DNA of 64,000 nt from Porphyromonas sp. oral taxon 275 (lineage in GTDB: Bacteria > Bacteroidota > Bacteroidia > Bacteroidales > Porphyromonadaceae), in assembly GCF_018127745.1 (NCBI RefSeq), contig NZ_CP072333.1, forward strand, positions 1,488,001 to 1,552,000, read 5' to 3'. Both the position numbers and the translations under genes were made by a program. Shown here in pieces: positions 24,846 through 33,026 of the stretch; position 1 is the first letter of the stretch, and every line of letters begins with the position of its first letter. The notes under the pieces are model-generated. The model was not told the DNA's origin and ran no database searches. It saw nothing but the letters and a program-made list of their open reading frames with translations.

Positions 24846-26835
24846 AAAGGACGCCAAGAAGCCCAAACGTCCCGAGATCTACTACGAAGCCCTGCACCGC
24901 CTCCAGCTGGAGCGTTACGCACGCCTCATTGACGAAGCGTTCGATGCTGCGGTCCGTGAGGCGGTAGCTATCGTCGTCACCCTGCCAAAGGTCACGACAA
25001 GTGAGGAGAAGCCCTTCACCTTCGCCGACCTACCAGCCTCGAAGCGACGAGTCTCTCAAATGATGGATAGCCTCAAGCAAGGCATCGAGGGGATTATTAA
25101 GGGCGGTATCGTGGCGGAGTGGAAGCTTGCGAACAACAAGAACGACGACCTCGTGGCTCAGGTCTTCGGGGACAAAGCAAAGCGTCTCCCCGAAAACCTA
25201 AAGAAGCGCTATCTCTCGAACAATGACGACGCACGCGCCGCCTTCCTGCAGCGCAAGGTAGCAGGATTAAACCTCAGCGAGAAGGTTTGGAGGTACGCCG
25301 AGCAGTTCAAGGCAGAGATAGAAATGGGGCTGGACGTAGGTATCCGTAGCGGTCTCGACGCTGGAGAGCTTGCTCGAAGCCTGCAGGGGTTTCTCCGTGA
25401 GCCGACGCAGCTCTTCCGTCGTGTCCGTGACCAGCACGGCGCCCTCCAGCTCTCCAAGCGTGCCGCCGCCTATCACCCAGGGCAGGGCGTCTACCGCTCT
25501 AGCTATAAGAACGCCCGACGTCTTGCCGTCACCGAGACCAACATAGCCTACCGCACCGCTGACTACCTCCGCATCCAGCAGCTGGACTTCGTCGTTGGCA
25601 TAGAGATTCACCTATCAGGCAATCATACCCACAACGGAAAGCCCTTCCTCTGCATGTGTGACTCCCTCGTGGGGAAGTACCCGAAGGACTTCCGATTTGT
25701 CGGATGGCATCCGCACTGCCGCTGCTACGTCACGACGATCCTTAAGACGCCAGAGGAGATAGCTCAGGATATCCAGCGCATCCTTAACGGAGAGCCGATC
25801 GATAGCCACAGCGTCAACGAGGTGACGGACACGCCCGACGGCTTCAAGGCGTGGCTCAAACAGAACGAGGAGAACACTGCCCGAGCCTCGCACCTGCCCT
25901 ACTTCATCAAGGATAACCCCCGGTGGACGGGCATAGCCCTCAAGGGGAAGCTATCAGCGCCAACCGCCGAAGAGCGACGTGCCAAGACGCTCGAACGAGC
26001 CAGGGCACGCCATGAGGCACGACGCAGCTTTGACCGTAGGCTAATACAGCATCAATGGGAGGAGCGTCAGATTGTGCGGCGCTATGCCGATGAGCTTCCT
26101 AGGTCTCTAGATGAGAAGACTCGCCTAGCTATCGCGCGCAATAGCCGTGAAATAGAAAGAGCCCTCGGTGTCACCAAGGGCAGACCTATGAGTATTGATG
26201 AAGCAGACAGGCAGAGCGCCAACCCGAGATATACCCCCAAGTATATACGAGACGAGAATGGCAGATATAAAGATAGATGGGGGCGCAAGCTGAGCTTGAA
26301 CCCTGAATACAATGAGCGTAAGGCTAAGCCCTACTCTATCAACTGCGCGACCTGTACGCCAGCGTACTTGCTCAGGACAAGAGGGCTCCCTGTTGTCGCA
26401 AAGGGTAATACTCGCGGCTCTCTTGTGGAGGCTGTGATGAAAGGGGGCTGGATGAGGCTCTTTACGAATACCGATGGCTCACCGATCGAAATTCAGTCTA
26501 CGCAAAAATGGGCAGAGGGCAAGAACTACAAGGCTATGAGCCCCAAGAGGTACAAGGAGTTCTTCGAAGAGTCTTGCAAAGAGCCAGGCATATACTACCT
26601 CGGAATATCGTGGAGAAGAAGAGGCGCGCATGCCACAATACTCCAGCGCACAGTGGACGGTAGACTGCTATACGTCGAACCTCAAGCAGACAATAGCGAT
26701 AAAGACAGAACGTCTCTACTATCCCTACTTCAAGGCGGAACGACAAGGCTCAGTCCCTACGATGGTGTCTTTCGGATAGATGATAAGCTGTTTAACCTCG
26801 AATACATCTCAATCTTCGCAAAGGAGACCGATTAA
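24829..26835 (+). CDS. Mu F-like minor head protein fused to a C-terminal papain-like toxin domain
   Basis: A 668-residue fusion. Residues 1 to ~305 match SPP1 gp7/Mu F head morphogenesis proteins (YKNARRLAVTETNIAYRTADY, then HLSGNHTHNG and GWHPHCRCYVT). A charged helical linker of about 370-455 follows. The C-terminal ~200 residues resemble papain-fold toxins (Tox-PL type): NPRYTPKYI, INCATCTPAYLLRTRG with Cys506/Cys509, RRRGAHATIL with His601, and LYVEPQ near 615-619, which could supply a Cys-His-Glu/Asn/Gln set. Such domains in polymorphic toxins are deamidases or proteases. The toxin would be packed in the virion and could act on the new host. Catalytic residue assignment is inferred. Confidence 0.85.
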   Translation: MPTPSRKDAKKPKRPEIYYEALHRLQLERYARLIDEAFDAAVREAVAIVVTLPKVTTSEEKPFTFADLPASKRRVSQMMDSLKQGIEGIIKGGIVAEWKLANNKNDDLVAQVFGDKAKRLPENLKKRYLSNNDDARAAFLQRKVAGLNLSEKVWRYAEQFKAEIEMGLDVGIRSGLDAGELARSLQGFLREPTQLFRRVRDQHGALQLSKRAAAYHPGQGVYRSSYKNARRLAVTETNIAYRTADYLRIQQLDFVVGIEIHLSGNHTHNGKPFLCMCDSLVGKYPKDFRFVGWHPHCRCYVTTILKTPEEIAQDIQRILNGEPIDSHSVNEVTDTPDGFKAWLKQNEENTARASHLPYFIKDNPRWTGIALKGKLSAPTAEERRAKTLERARARHEARRSFDRRLIQHQWEERQIVRRYADELPRSLDEKTRLAIARNSREIERALGVTKGRPMSIDEADRQSANPRYTPKYIRDENGRYKDRWGRKLSLNPEYNERKAKPYSINCATCTPAYLLRTRGLPVVAKGNTRGSLVEAVMKGGWMRLFTNTDGSPIEIQSTQKWAEGKNYKAMSPKRYKEFFEESCKEPGIYYLGISWRRRGAHATILQRTVDGRLLYVEPQADNSDKDRTSLLSLLQGGTTRLSPYDGVFRIDDKLFNLEYISIFAKETD

Positions 26836-27042
26836 GCGCATCCCTTCGCTCGTCGGCAGCTCTGTTACGGAGGCGCCATCAAAGGCGTATACTTCAGGGA
26901 AACCAGTTGGTCCGTCTTCAATGGAGGCTACATAGATTTCTTCGCCCTTGTGTGTGCCGATGTACTCAACTGCACCCCCTTCGCAGGATAGGATAAAGGA
27001 GGCAGCCTCCTTCACCGCCTCGGGTATGCTCCGCTTGCTCAT
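26809..27042 (-). CDS. Small convergent protein, candidate immunity protein for the virion toxin
   Basis: A 77-residue acidic protein. It has EYIGTHKGEEIYVASIEDG and PEVYAFDGASVTELPTSEGMRLIGLL, suggesting a small beta-rich fold. It overlaps the end of the toxin-fused minor head gene by 27 bases on the opposite strand and has its own -7 box at 27111-27118 and a hairpin leader. Position and size fit an immunity gene that protects the lysogen, expressed separately from late genes. This role is an inference; no known immunity family is recognised, and it could be an unrelated cargo gene. Confidence 0.55.
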   Translation of the reverse strand: MSKRSIPEAVKEAASFILSCEGGAVEYIGTHKGEEIYVASIEDGPTGFPEVYAFDGASVTELPTSEGMRLIGLLCED

Positions 27043-27062
27043 ATTTTTAATAGTGATAGCGT

Positions 27063-27118
27063 AGGGCGAGCGTCTAAGTATCGACGCTCGCCCTCGCTTG
27101 GTTTGCTTTGCAAAGGTA
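27063..27118 (-). promoter_or_regulatory. -7 box and 12-bp leader hairpin upstream of the 27042 gene
   Basis: CAAAGGTA at 27111-27118 reads TACCTTTG on the minus strand, a TAnnTTTG box. A perfect 12-bp inverted repeat (AGGGCGAGCGTC at 27063, GACGCTCGCCCT ending at 27094) lies just downstream, so a minus transcript would begin with a strong hairpin before the start codon. It could stabilise the mRNA, attenuate it, or end read-through from the toxin-antitoxin operon. Confidence 0.5.
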
Positions 27119-27191
27119 GTAATTGCGCTGGTTACAGATGGTCTCCACTCCGAGAGCTTTGATTATCTTACGCAAAAGGCAGCCGCCTATA

Positions 27192-28301
27192 TCAGGCTTG
27201 GGACGGGAGTATCGTCTGTGCATTAAGATCTTTATACTTCGAGTTGCACAGTTTCCACGAAATCCGCTTCTCTCTCACGAGACGCCCCAGCACAACGCAA
27301 GGATGGACTTTGTGCCTTCGGGCAAGCTGAGATATTCCAGCCTTGGTCAGAGCGCACTGTGCTATTTCCGATGCTGGAATTAGATGATCGGAGGCGAAGG
27401 CATTGGCTTCTAGCTCTTCTTTGCTTTCGCCTTCACATTCACTAGCATCATCAACAAAGATGCGCGCCTGCTGGCTTCGTCCTCGATGAAGCAGGATATG
27501 CCCCAGCTCGTGGAAGAAGTTGAAGACGAACATATCGTGCCTCTTCCCCTTCCCCGACAGTACAATAGTAGGAGTGCCACCCACCCACATTGCAACACCA
27601 CTTATGGAAGCCTTTGGGAGCTGCGGGAGTATGATCAACGCAATCCCCAGCTCAGAAGCTAGTTCCTCTAGCCTTCCTTGGCTTTGATTCGCGTCCATAA
27701 GCACCTCCTTAAGTCGAGGAATTGACTGCTGCACCTGCTCTCTATCAAATTGCCCGATCAAGGTACGTTGCTTGGCGAGTATCTGCCCTTGTCGCAGCCA
27801 TACAGCGGTTGCATAGGGGTCGTGACTGGCTCCCTTGGTCAGCCTGAACTGGGGTAGTAGATCTCCGTAAATCATCCCAAAGGATGAGCTATGAGAGATC
27901 CCAAGGAAGGCTAGAAGCTGGCGAACCTTTTCCCCCTTTCCAAGGGAGCTTAGATCTGGTATCCAGCCGCGTTTTACCATCTCCTTATAAGGGAAGCGGG
28001 CACCCCAGGTATCCCATTGCGCTTCATGGGCATCACCGATAGTCTGTGAGGCCAAGCAGCCATTATACTTTGCCTGAAGGTTGTTCCACATACGGCTAGG
28101 CACACTCGTTACGCAGGAAAGAGCCTCCGCCATCTCCGGGGTGATAGCACTCTTCCCCGTGAGGATATTGCTAATAGTCTTCTCTGGCTTTCCACCAAGT
28201 CGGAGAGCAAGCTCTTTGCTTGTCATGTTGTTCTCCTCCAGCCACTCTCTAAGGTACTCCCCTGGATGAAATGCTATTGGATTTTTGTATGTCGTTGCCA
28301 T
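27192..28301 (-). CDS. higA: HigA-type antitoxin fused to an ImmA/IrrE-like metallopeptidase domain
   Basis: A 369-residue protein. Residues 10-75 form a HigA/VapI-like helix-turn-helix (HPGEYLREWLEENNMTSKELALRLGGKPEKTISNILTGKSAITPEMAEAL). The C-terminal half is an ImmA/IrrE domain with His264-Glu265-x-x-His268 (FFHELGHILLHRG) and a downstream EELEANAFASDHLIP helix with the likely third zinc ligand. It follows the HigB-like gene by 12 bp. It should neutralise the toxin and repress the operon; the peptidase may cleave a regulator, which is inferred. The stretch is AT-richer than the phage genes around it, suggesting acquired cargo. Confidence 0.88.
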   Translation of the reverse strand: MATTYKNPIAFHPGEYLREWLEENNMTSKELALRLGGKPEKTISNILTGKSAITPEMAEALSCVTSVPSRMWNNLQAKYNGCLASQTIGDAHEAQWDTWGARFPYKEMVKRGWIPDLSSLGKGEKVRQLLAFLGISHSSSFGMIYGDLLPQFRLTKGASHDPYATAVWLRQGQILAKQRTLIGQFDREQVQQSIPRLKEVLMDANQSQGRLEELASELGIALIILPQLPKASISGVAMWVGGTPTIVLSGKGKRHDMFVFNFFHELGHILLHRGRSQQARIFVDDASECEGESKEELEANAFASDHLIPASEIAQCALTKAGISQLARRHKVHPCVVLGRLVREKRISWKLCNSKYKDLNAQTILPSQA

Positions 28302-28313
28302 TGTCTTATTCGC

Positions 28314-28622
28314 TTATGGATGGTAGTCTACTGTTTCTATGATGATAACGCAGATTACTTGATTGGTGGGGAGGTCTCCCTCGGGTTTAAAGATAAGACG
28401 CAGACCTCCGTCTAAAGAGCAAGCCCATGTACCTGCTCTGTCTCCTGATAGCTGATGAAACTTTCCTGGCATATTTATAACATCGGATAAAGTCTCAGCT
28501 GCTTCAAGTGCGGCTATTCGCTTAAAAAGCTTGTCAGCATTGTTTTTGCCTAATTTCTTCAAGGCTTTTTCATAAGAGCTACACAGCTTTTCTATACGAC
28601 TATTGTCAAATTTAATCTCCAT
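28314..28622 (-). CDS. higB: RelE/ParE-superfamily toxin (HigB-like)
   Basis: A 102-residue protein with the HigB-like pattern: FDNSRIEKLCSSYEKALKKLGKNNADKLFKRIAALEAAETLSDV, then PGKFHQLSGDRAGTWACSLDGGLRLIFKP and a hydrophobic end strand (VICVIIIETVDYH). Such toxins are ribosome-dependent mRNA endonucleases. The ATG at 28622 was chosen because the longer frame adds residues overlapping the promoter. The toxin precedes the antitoxin, as in higBA loci. Confidence 0.85.
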   Translation of the reverse strand: MEIKFDNSRIEKLCSSYEKALKKLGKNNADKLFKRIAALEAAETLSDVINMPGKFHQLSGDRAGTWACSLDGGLRLIFKPEGDLPTNQVICVIIIETVDYHP

Positions 28623-28643
28623 TATAAGCGGTGGATTACACTG

Positions 28644-28676
28644 CAAAGGTAGTAATTAAATTAACACGATGTGTTA
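28644..28676 (-). promoter_or_regulatory. higBA promoter box and palindromic operator
   Basis: CAAAGGTA at 28644-28651 reads TACCTTTG on the minus strand, 21 bp before the higB start. A perfect inverted repeat, TAACAC-GAT-GTGTTA, sits at 28662-28676, at the place of the upstream promoter element. This is a likely HigA operator for autoregulation. Confidence 0.65.
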
Positions 28677-28713
28677 TTTCTACTATGATGAAGAAGCCTA
28701 CACACCCCAATAA

Positions 28714-28755
28714 ATTTAGGTGCGCACCCGAACTTCTCTGGATGCGCACCTAAAT
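28714..28755 (-). terminator. Hairpin terminator at the end of the leftward 28782-29988 gene cluster
   Basis: ATTTAGGTGCGC at 28714-28725 pairs perfectly with GCGCACCTAAAT at 28744-28755, with an 18-base loop that can extend the stem. On the minus strand it is followed by TTATTGG. It lies 27 bp past the last gene of the cluster. Confidence 0.65.
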
Positions 28756-28781
28756 GATTGCTCGCAAACCAAGCTAGAGGA

Positions 28782-29024
28782 CTACGCCTTCCGTCGGCTC
28801 TTCTTTCGTCGTATCGGCTCGCGGGTCACGCGGCACTTCCTACCCTCGTAGGGGATGCCTTGACGGACGCCCACCTTATAGAGCTGGGAGACCTTGCAGC
28901 CTATCTGGTAGGGGGTGAAGAGGTCGTATATCGCCGCTAGGGAGTGAAAGAAGAACTCCGCCGTCTGGTAGCCCTCAGGAGGGATGCGGAAGACGAGCTT
29001 GTATATACAGCGAGATTCGCTCAT
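28782..29024 (-). CDS. Small basic phage protein of unknown function
   Basis: An 80-residue protein, MSESRCIYKLVFRI then AAIYDLFTPYQIGCKVSQLYKVGVRQG, with a very basic tail (IRRKKSRRKA). The pattern resembles small DNA-binding-like proteins of Bacteroidota phages. The start at 29024 lies 4 bp after the DUF4494-like gene; the longer frame upstream overlaps that gene and is arginine/serine-rich shadow sequence. No family is named. Confidence 0.6.
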   Translation of the reverse strand: MSESRCIYKLVFRIPPEGYQTAEFFFHSLAAIYDLFTPYQIGCKVSQLYKVGVRQGIPYEGRKCRVTREPIRRKKSRRKA

Positions 29025-29028
29025 AGAT

Positions 29029-29508
29029 CTACGCCTCAGCTTGTGAGGGGCTCGCGTGCTGGAGGAAGTCAAGGACGGGCGTCTCGACGATGGAGAGCAG
29101 GCGATACGCACCTGTATAATCCTCCAGCAGCTCGTACGCTTCGCTGAAGCTGGAGGCGCTGATGAGGTAGGTCTCCTTCTTCGTCTTGCCTTCCTCCTCG
29201 TACCCAAGGACTGCGCTGTAGTAGCGGACATCGGTATCGGGAGTGATGGGGGCATGAAGGAAGTCTGCCGCCTTCTTCTGACTTATGGCAGTGACCTCGA
29301 TGCGCCCTGGAATATTCTCCACACGGCTCTCCGCTCCGTCGGCGCTCTCCACGAGCTTAGTTCCCACGGATGAGCGAGGGGTGAGTTCCTTGACAAGGAG
29401 GGCTTCAGCGTCGGTTAGGCTGAAGGCTTCGACTAGGTAGTACTCGGTGACTTTGCCCGAGGAGGTCTCTCGGCTATCTAGCGAGACCTTGGCTTGGTAG
29501 ATATTCAT
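29029..29508 (-). CDS. DUF4494-like phage protein
   Basis: A 159-residue protein whose beginning (MNIYQAKVSLDSRETSSGKVTEYYLVEAFSLTDAEALLVKEL) fits DUF4494, common in Bacteroidota phages and mobile elements. Two similar halves may exist: TEYYLVEAFSLTDAEALL and KETYLISASSFSEAYELL look like repeated strands. Function is unknown. It is the middle gene of a three-gene leftward cluster. Confidence 0.75.
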   Translation of the reverse strand: MNIYQAKVSLDSRETSSGKVTEYYLVEAFSLTDAEALLVKELTPRSSVGTKLVESADGAESRVENIPGRIEVTAISQKKAADFLHAPITPDTDVRYYSAVLGYEEEGKTKKETYLISASSFSEAYELLEDYTGAYRLLSIVETPVLDFLQHASPSQAEA

Positions 29509-29514
29509 ACTTAC

Positions 29515-29988
29515 TTATAGAGGATTAGAGATTTCGTAGATGAAGTAGCTCTGTCTCTCCCAATTGATGGAGGCGCTGAGTGTTCCGTTTGGCTCGTCAG
29601 CCTTTCGGAGGCTATATACTTCAGGAGGGCGAGAGAGGACGACGTAGGTCTTATCGTCCCCTTCGCAGTAGTCTGAAGAGTGCACTATCTGGAAGGGCTC
29701 GACACCTAGCGCCTCGGCTTCCGCTACTCTCTTTTTCAGCGATAGTTTACGGGCTATCTGCTTTTGTGCTCCACGGAATGGCGTCTTAGGACTCACGTGG
29801 AGCTTCTGCGCGATGAGCATCTGACGGAGGTAGTGGCGAAAATGCGGGGGACACCCGAGTTGATGCCATACAGGAGTACGCTTCTCCTCGTAAAGATGCT
29901 CGACCTCATCTATCTCGCTGAGTAGGATCCATATCTCGCCGCCTGCGAGCCGCTTAATCCCTTCGGGGTTAATCTGTCGTAGGTTCAT
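29515..29988 (-). CDS. Hypothetical phage protein, first gene of a leftward cluster
   Basis: A 157-residue protein. A central basic helical part (FRHYLRQMLIAQKLHVSPKTPFRGAQKQIARKLSLKKRVAEAEALGVEP) is followed by a strand-rich end. No family is recognised. It is transcribed away from the scaffold gene, 6 bp upstream of the DUF4494-like gene, so the three form one small operon that interrupts the late region. Confidence 0.58.
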   Translation of the reverse strand: MNLRQINPEGIKRLAGGEIWILLSEIDEVEHLYEEKRTPVWHQLGCPPHFRHYLRQMLIAQKLHVSPKTPFRGAQKQIARKLSLKKRVAEAEALGVEPFQIVHSSDYCEGDDKTYVVLSRPPEVYSLRKADEPNGTLSASINWERQSYFIYEISNPL

Positions 29989-30283
29989 CGCTAGAGGGAG
30001 CTTAGGGTGGTGAGGTAGTGGGAGCCTTCCGACAGATTATTGATCGTTGACCTTTGCTGGCTTGGTTCCAAGCCTAGATTTACTGCTTTCATATCGCTTG
30101 ATTATAAACTTATGGGTTTCCTTTTCGACGCAAAGATAAGTATAATATAATTACAATACCACACCTTGACACCCAATATAACTCACATATATCAAAATAG
30201 AAAGCCCAAACAAGCCCAACGCGCGGCGCTAACAGAAGAATAATCAGTATATTTGATGAGAAAACCAATCAGATTACAAGATT
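29989..30283. promoter_or_regulatory. AT-rich divergent control region
   Basis: This 295-bp stretch separates the leftward cluster from the scaffold gene. CAAAGATA at 30131-30138 reads TATCTTTG on the minus strand, a -7 box for the leftward genes. TATATTTG at 30248-30255 is a -7 box for the rightward head genes, 28 bp before the ATG. No gene is seen in it. Confidence 0.5.
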
Positions 30284-30973
30284 ATGAAAGAACGTATTCT
30301 CGAAGCGCTGCGTGCAAAGTTCCCTGGGCGCAACGCCAACATCCTCGGTAGGATCGCCGACAAGCTCGCTGGAACTACCGCCACGGAAGAGCAAGTGACA
30401 ACCGCTGTCGAGGGGGTCACTGCCCAGCTGTTAGAGGTAATCGAGAGCTATGGCGATAGCCGAGCCACCGAAGCCACGACAACTGCGGTGGCAAACTACG
30501 AGACCAAGCACGGACTCAAGGATGGAAAGCCAGCTACAGAGTCGACGCCTAACCACACCCCGGGGGGAGGTCAAGGCTCTCAGACCGCACCGAAGGAACA
30601 GACGGACGAAGTTCCCGCCTGGGCGAAGGCACTCACCGAGCGCCTCGACAAGATGGAAGGACAGCGGACGTCCACGGAGCGGAGAAGCCAGCTTGCGGAG
30701 ATTTACACTAAGCTCCCCGAGCCACTGCGCAAGCCCTACGAACGCATTAACCTCGACACCCTGAGTGCCGAGGACTTCGCCACGCTGAAGGGTGAAATCA
30801 CCAGCGAAGTAGACGCCTTAGCGCAGACACTGTCGAGTAAGGGTGCTGTCTTTGGGACACCTAGCTCTCGCAATGGCGCTGGATCAGCCCCAGCGAAGGA
30901 GCTTAGCCAAGCCCAGCAGGAAGCCATCGCGCGACGTGAGGGCATCCCCAGCACCGACAGCCAGCCCTTCTAA
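30284..30973 (+). CDS. Probable capsid scaffold protein
   Basis: A 229-residue hydrophilic protein located just before the decoration and capsid genes. Its N-terminus is helical (RILEALRAKFPGRNANILGRIADKLAG), followed by a Gly/Ser/Pro-rich linker and a predicted coiled coil (WAKALTERLDKMEGQRTSTERRSQLAEIY). Composition and position fit a scaffold. No serine protease motif is seen. It ends in Q-P-F. Confidence 0.7.
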   Translation: MKERILEALRAKFPGRNANILGRIADKLAGTTATEEQVTTAVEGVTAQLLEVIESYGDSRATEATTTAVANYETKHGLKDGKPATESTPNHTPGGGQGSQTAPKEQTDEVPAWAKALTERLDKMEGQRTSTERRSQLAEIYTKLPEPLRKPYERINLDTLSAEDFATLKGEITSEVDALAQTLSSKGAVFGTPSSRNGAGSAPAKELSQAQQEAIARREGIPSTDSQPF

Positions 30974-31000
30974 TCACCAACCTATCAACCAAAAGCAACT

Positions 31001-31567
31001 ATGGGAATGACTGTACAGAGACGCAGAGATGACCGAACCCCTCGCGTCCTCATTCACAAGGTAGCCGATATCCGAGGGGGCGTCTCCGTAGACGTCTCCG
31101 AGCTGTCGGGCGACTACCTCCCTGAGGGTACGCCCCTCAGCGCCCCCATCGGGGGTATCTGCCACGTAGTCAAGGTAGCACGTGTCTTCGCGGAGGTTCA
31201 GGCCTCAGAAACCGCCGTCAAGGTCGCCAAGGGACATCAGTTCAAGGTCGGCGACTTCATCCTCGCAGATGAGGGCAAGGTAGCTACCGCTATCACGAAG
31301 ATTGACACCTCAGACAAGGGCTTCGACCTCCTCACGCTTAAGGCGGCTCTCGGGTCGCTCCCCATCGGATCGGCTATTGCTGAAGCGAAGGAGGAGAGCG
31401 CGAAGACCTCCACCCTCAAGTATAAGCCCATCGCCATCTCGGGTACTGGTGTCAAAATCGACCCGAAGAGCAACCTCACGACCGACGCCTGGCTTATCGC
31501 TGTCACCTCGGGGAGTGTCCTCCCCTCGTGCGTAGCGAAGTACCTCCCCACCATCATCAACTACTAA
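31001..31567 (+). CDS. Probable head decoration/fibre protein
   Basis: A 188-residue beta-rich protein placed between scaffold and major capsid. The motifs ELSGDYLPEGTPLSAPIGGICHVVKVARVF and KVGDFILADEGKVATAITKID resemble capsid decoration proteins of Bacteroidota phages. It would coat or stabilise the head. The assignment rests on position and strand-rich pattern. Confidence 0.65.
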   Translation: MGMTVQRRRDDRTPRVLIHKVADIRGGVSVDVSELSGDYLPEGTPLSAPIGGICHVVKVARVFAEVQASETAVKVAKGHQFKVGDFILADEGKVATAITKIDTSDKGFDLLTLKAALGSLPIGSAIAEAKEESAKTSTLKYKPIAISGTGVKIDPKSNLTTDAWLIAVTSGSVLPSCVAKYLPTIINY

Positions 31568-31579
31568 CACCTCCGCAAT

Positions 31580-32671
31580 ATGATTACAGGAACACTCATC
31601 GAGGGGCTCGACTCCCAGATGGTGCAGGCACGAGTCAATACTGCCGATGCTAAGCCCTTCCTCTTCGGGACTTACTTCCCCGTCCGTCGAGTCAATGGCT
31701 TCAACTGGCGTATGCTTCAGAACCAGATGGCGAAGAAGAACGTCGCCGCCGACCTGCACACCGACAATGGTTCTATCGTGCGCAAGTCTCGCCCCAACTT
31801 TGAGATTGCACGAGGCGACATCCCTCTGATTGCCATCAGTCGAGAGATGACGCGCTCCGAGATCAAGGAATACCAGATGGCGCTGGCCATGGCTGGGGAC
31901 GCTGACGCTACTGCCCTGGTCCAGTACTGGGGCGAAGACGTGGACTTCTGCTTCAACGGCGTGCAGTCACAGCTCGACTACATCGCCTGGGCGCTCCTCT
32001 CCAATGCTGGACGCCTCGCCTTCACGACGCAGAACAACGCCACCTTCGCTAACCAGTTCGACCTTGACTACGACGTCTACGACTTCCAGAAGCAGAAGAC
32101 CTCGGCCGATTGGGGCAACGCCTCCTCGGCCGACATCATCGGCGACCTAGCTAAGCTGGTGAAGACCGCCAAGACCGAACACGGACTCAATCCCAAGTTC
32201 ATCTTCATGAATATGGAGGAGTTGTATAAGGTGTGCTCCTCGGAGCAAATCATCAAGGCTTGCTCCTCCTACATCGCCAACGCTGTAGGTGCTGCACAGA
32301 CGCCTGACCTTGCAGCAGTGAACCAGATGCTCGCTAAGCAGGCGTGGCTCAATGGCCTTCAAATCCGCGTCATCGACCAGACGATTACGCGTGAGTCCCT
32401 CTCGGGGGACTTCTCCTCGGGCAACCCCTTCGCCAGCTCGCGCATTGTCCTCTCCGAGACCGAACGCCTCGGCACGACGCAGTACGGCATCCTTCAGGAA
32501 AGTGCTCAGGAGGGCGTCATCCGTGTAGAGCGAGCACACACCGTCATCAAGAAGTACAGCACTGTAGAGCCCCTTTCGGAGGTGACTATCGGGCAGGCAG
32601 ACGCTATCCCTGTCCTCGATACCGCCTACCGTAACCTCTACGTCCGCACCGACGGTCAGGCTTGGGGGTAA
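31580..32671 (+). CDS. Major capsid protein
   Basis: A 363-residue protein in the capsid position. Recognisable sections include AKPFLFGTYFPVRRVNGFNWRMLQNQ, IPLIAISREMTRSEIKEYQMALAMAG and LNPKFIFMNMEELYKVCSSEQIIKACSSYI, consistent with an HK97-fold capsid without a cleaved N-terminal delta domain. The scaffold is encoded separately upstream. No damage is visible. Confidence 0.87.
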   Translation: MITGTLIEGLDSQMVQARVNTADAKPFLFGTYFPVRRVNGFNWRMLQNQMAKKNVAADLHTDNGSIVRKSRPNFEIARGDIPLIAISREMTRSEIKEYQMALAMAGDADATALVQYWGEDVDFCFNGVQSQLDYIAWALLSNAGRLAFTTQNNATFANQFDLDYDVYDFQKQKTSADWGNASSADIIGDLAKLVKTAKTEHGLNPKFIFMNMEELYKVCSSEQIIKACSSYIANAVGAAQTPDLAAVNQMLAKQAWLNGLQIRVIDQTITRESLSGDFSSGNPFASSRIVLSETERLGTTQYGILQESAQEGVIRVERAHTVIKKYSTVEPLSEVTIGQADAIPVLDTAYRNLYVRTDGQAWG

Positions 32672-32693
32672 CCGTATAACACGCTCTACGATT

Positions 32694-33026
32694 ATGGTAT
32701 CGACCCTTGACCTCCTACGTGGCATCTCTGCTTACCCCATACCTGAGCGTACCCTCCTTGAAGTGGCGCGTCGTCGAGGACTTCACCTCCTTGACGATGC
32801 CTCTTCGGAGGTCGTACGATCAAGAGGCTACCAGCTGACGCGCGCAGACCTCCTCGTCTGGCTCTCCCTTTCCCCCAACGTGATGCAGGGCGGACAGATG
32901 TATTCCTTCTCGGAGGAGCAGAGGAAGGCGCTTCGACAGCAGGCTTCAGCCATCTATCGGGACTATGGGGAGGAGAACGCAACGACCTCCAAGCCGACCT
33001 TCGGCTATAAGGGAACGAATCTATGA
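32694..33026 (+). CDS. Probable head-tail connector protein
   Basis: A 110-residue mostly helical protein (VSTLDLLRGISAYPIPERTLLEVARRRGLHLLD, then ADLLVWLSLSPNVMQGGQMYSFSEEQRKALRQQASAIYRDYG), the size and helical pattern of gp6/gp15-type adaptors. It follows the capsid gene and overlaps the next gene by 4 bases. Function is from position. Confidence 0.62.
   Translation: MVSTLDLLRGISAYPIPERTLLEVARRRGLHLLDDASSEVVRSRGYQLTRADLLVWLSLSPNVMQGGQMYSFSEEQRKALRQQASAIYRDYGEENATTSKPTFGYKGTNL

Noticed and set aside
28782..29255. 157-codon form of the small basic phage gene
   Set aside because: The first 77 codons overlap the DUF4494-like gene and read as Arg/Ser-rich shadow; the start at 29024 gives a sensible 80-residue protein.
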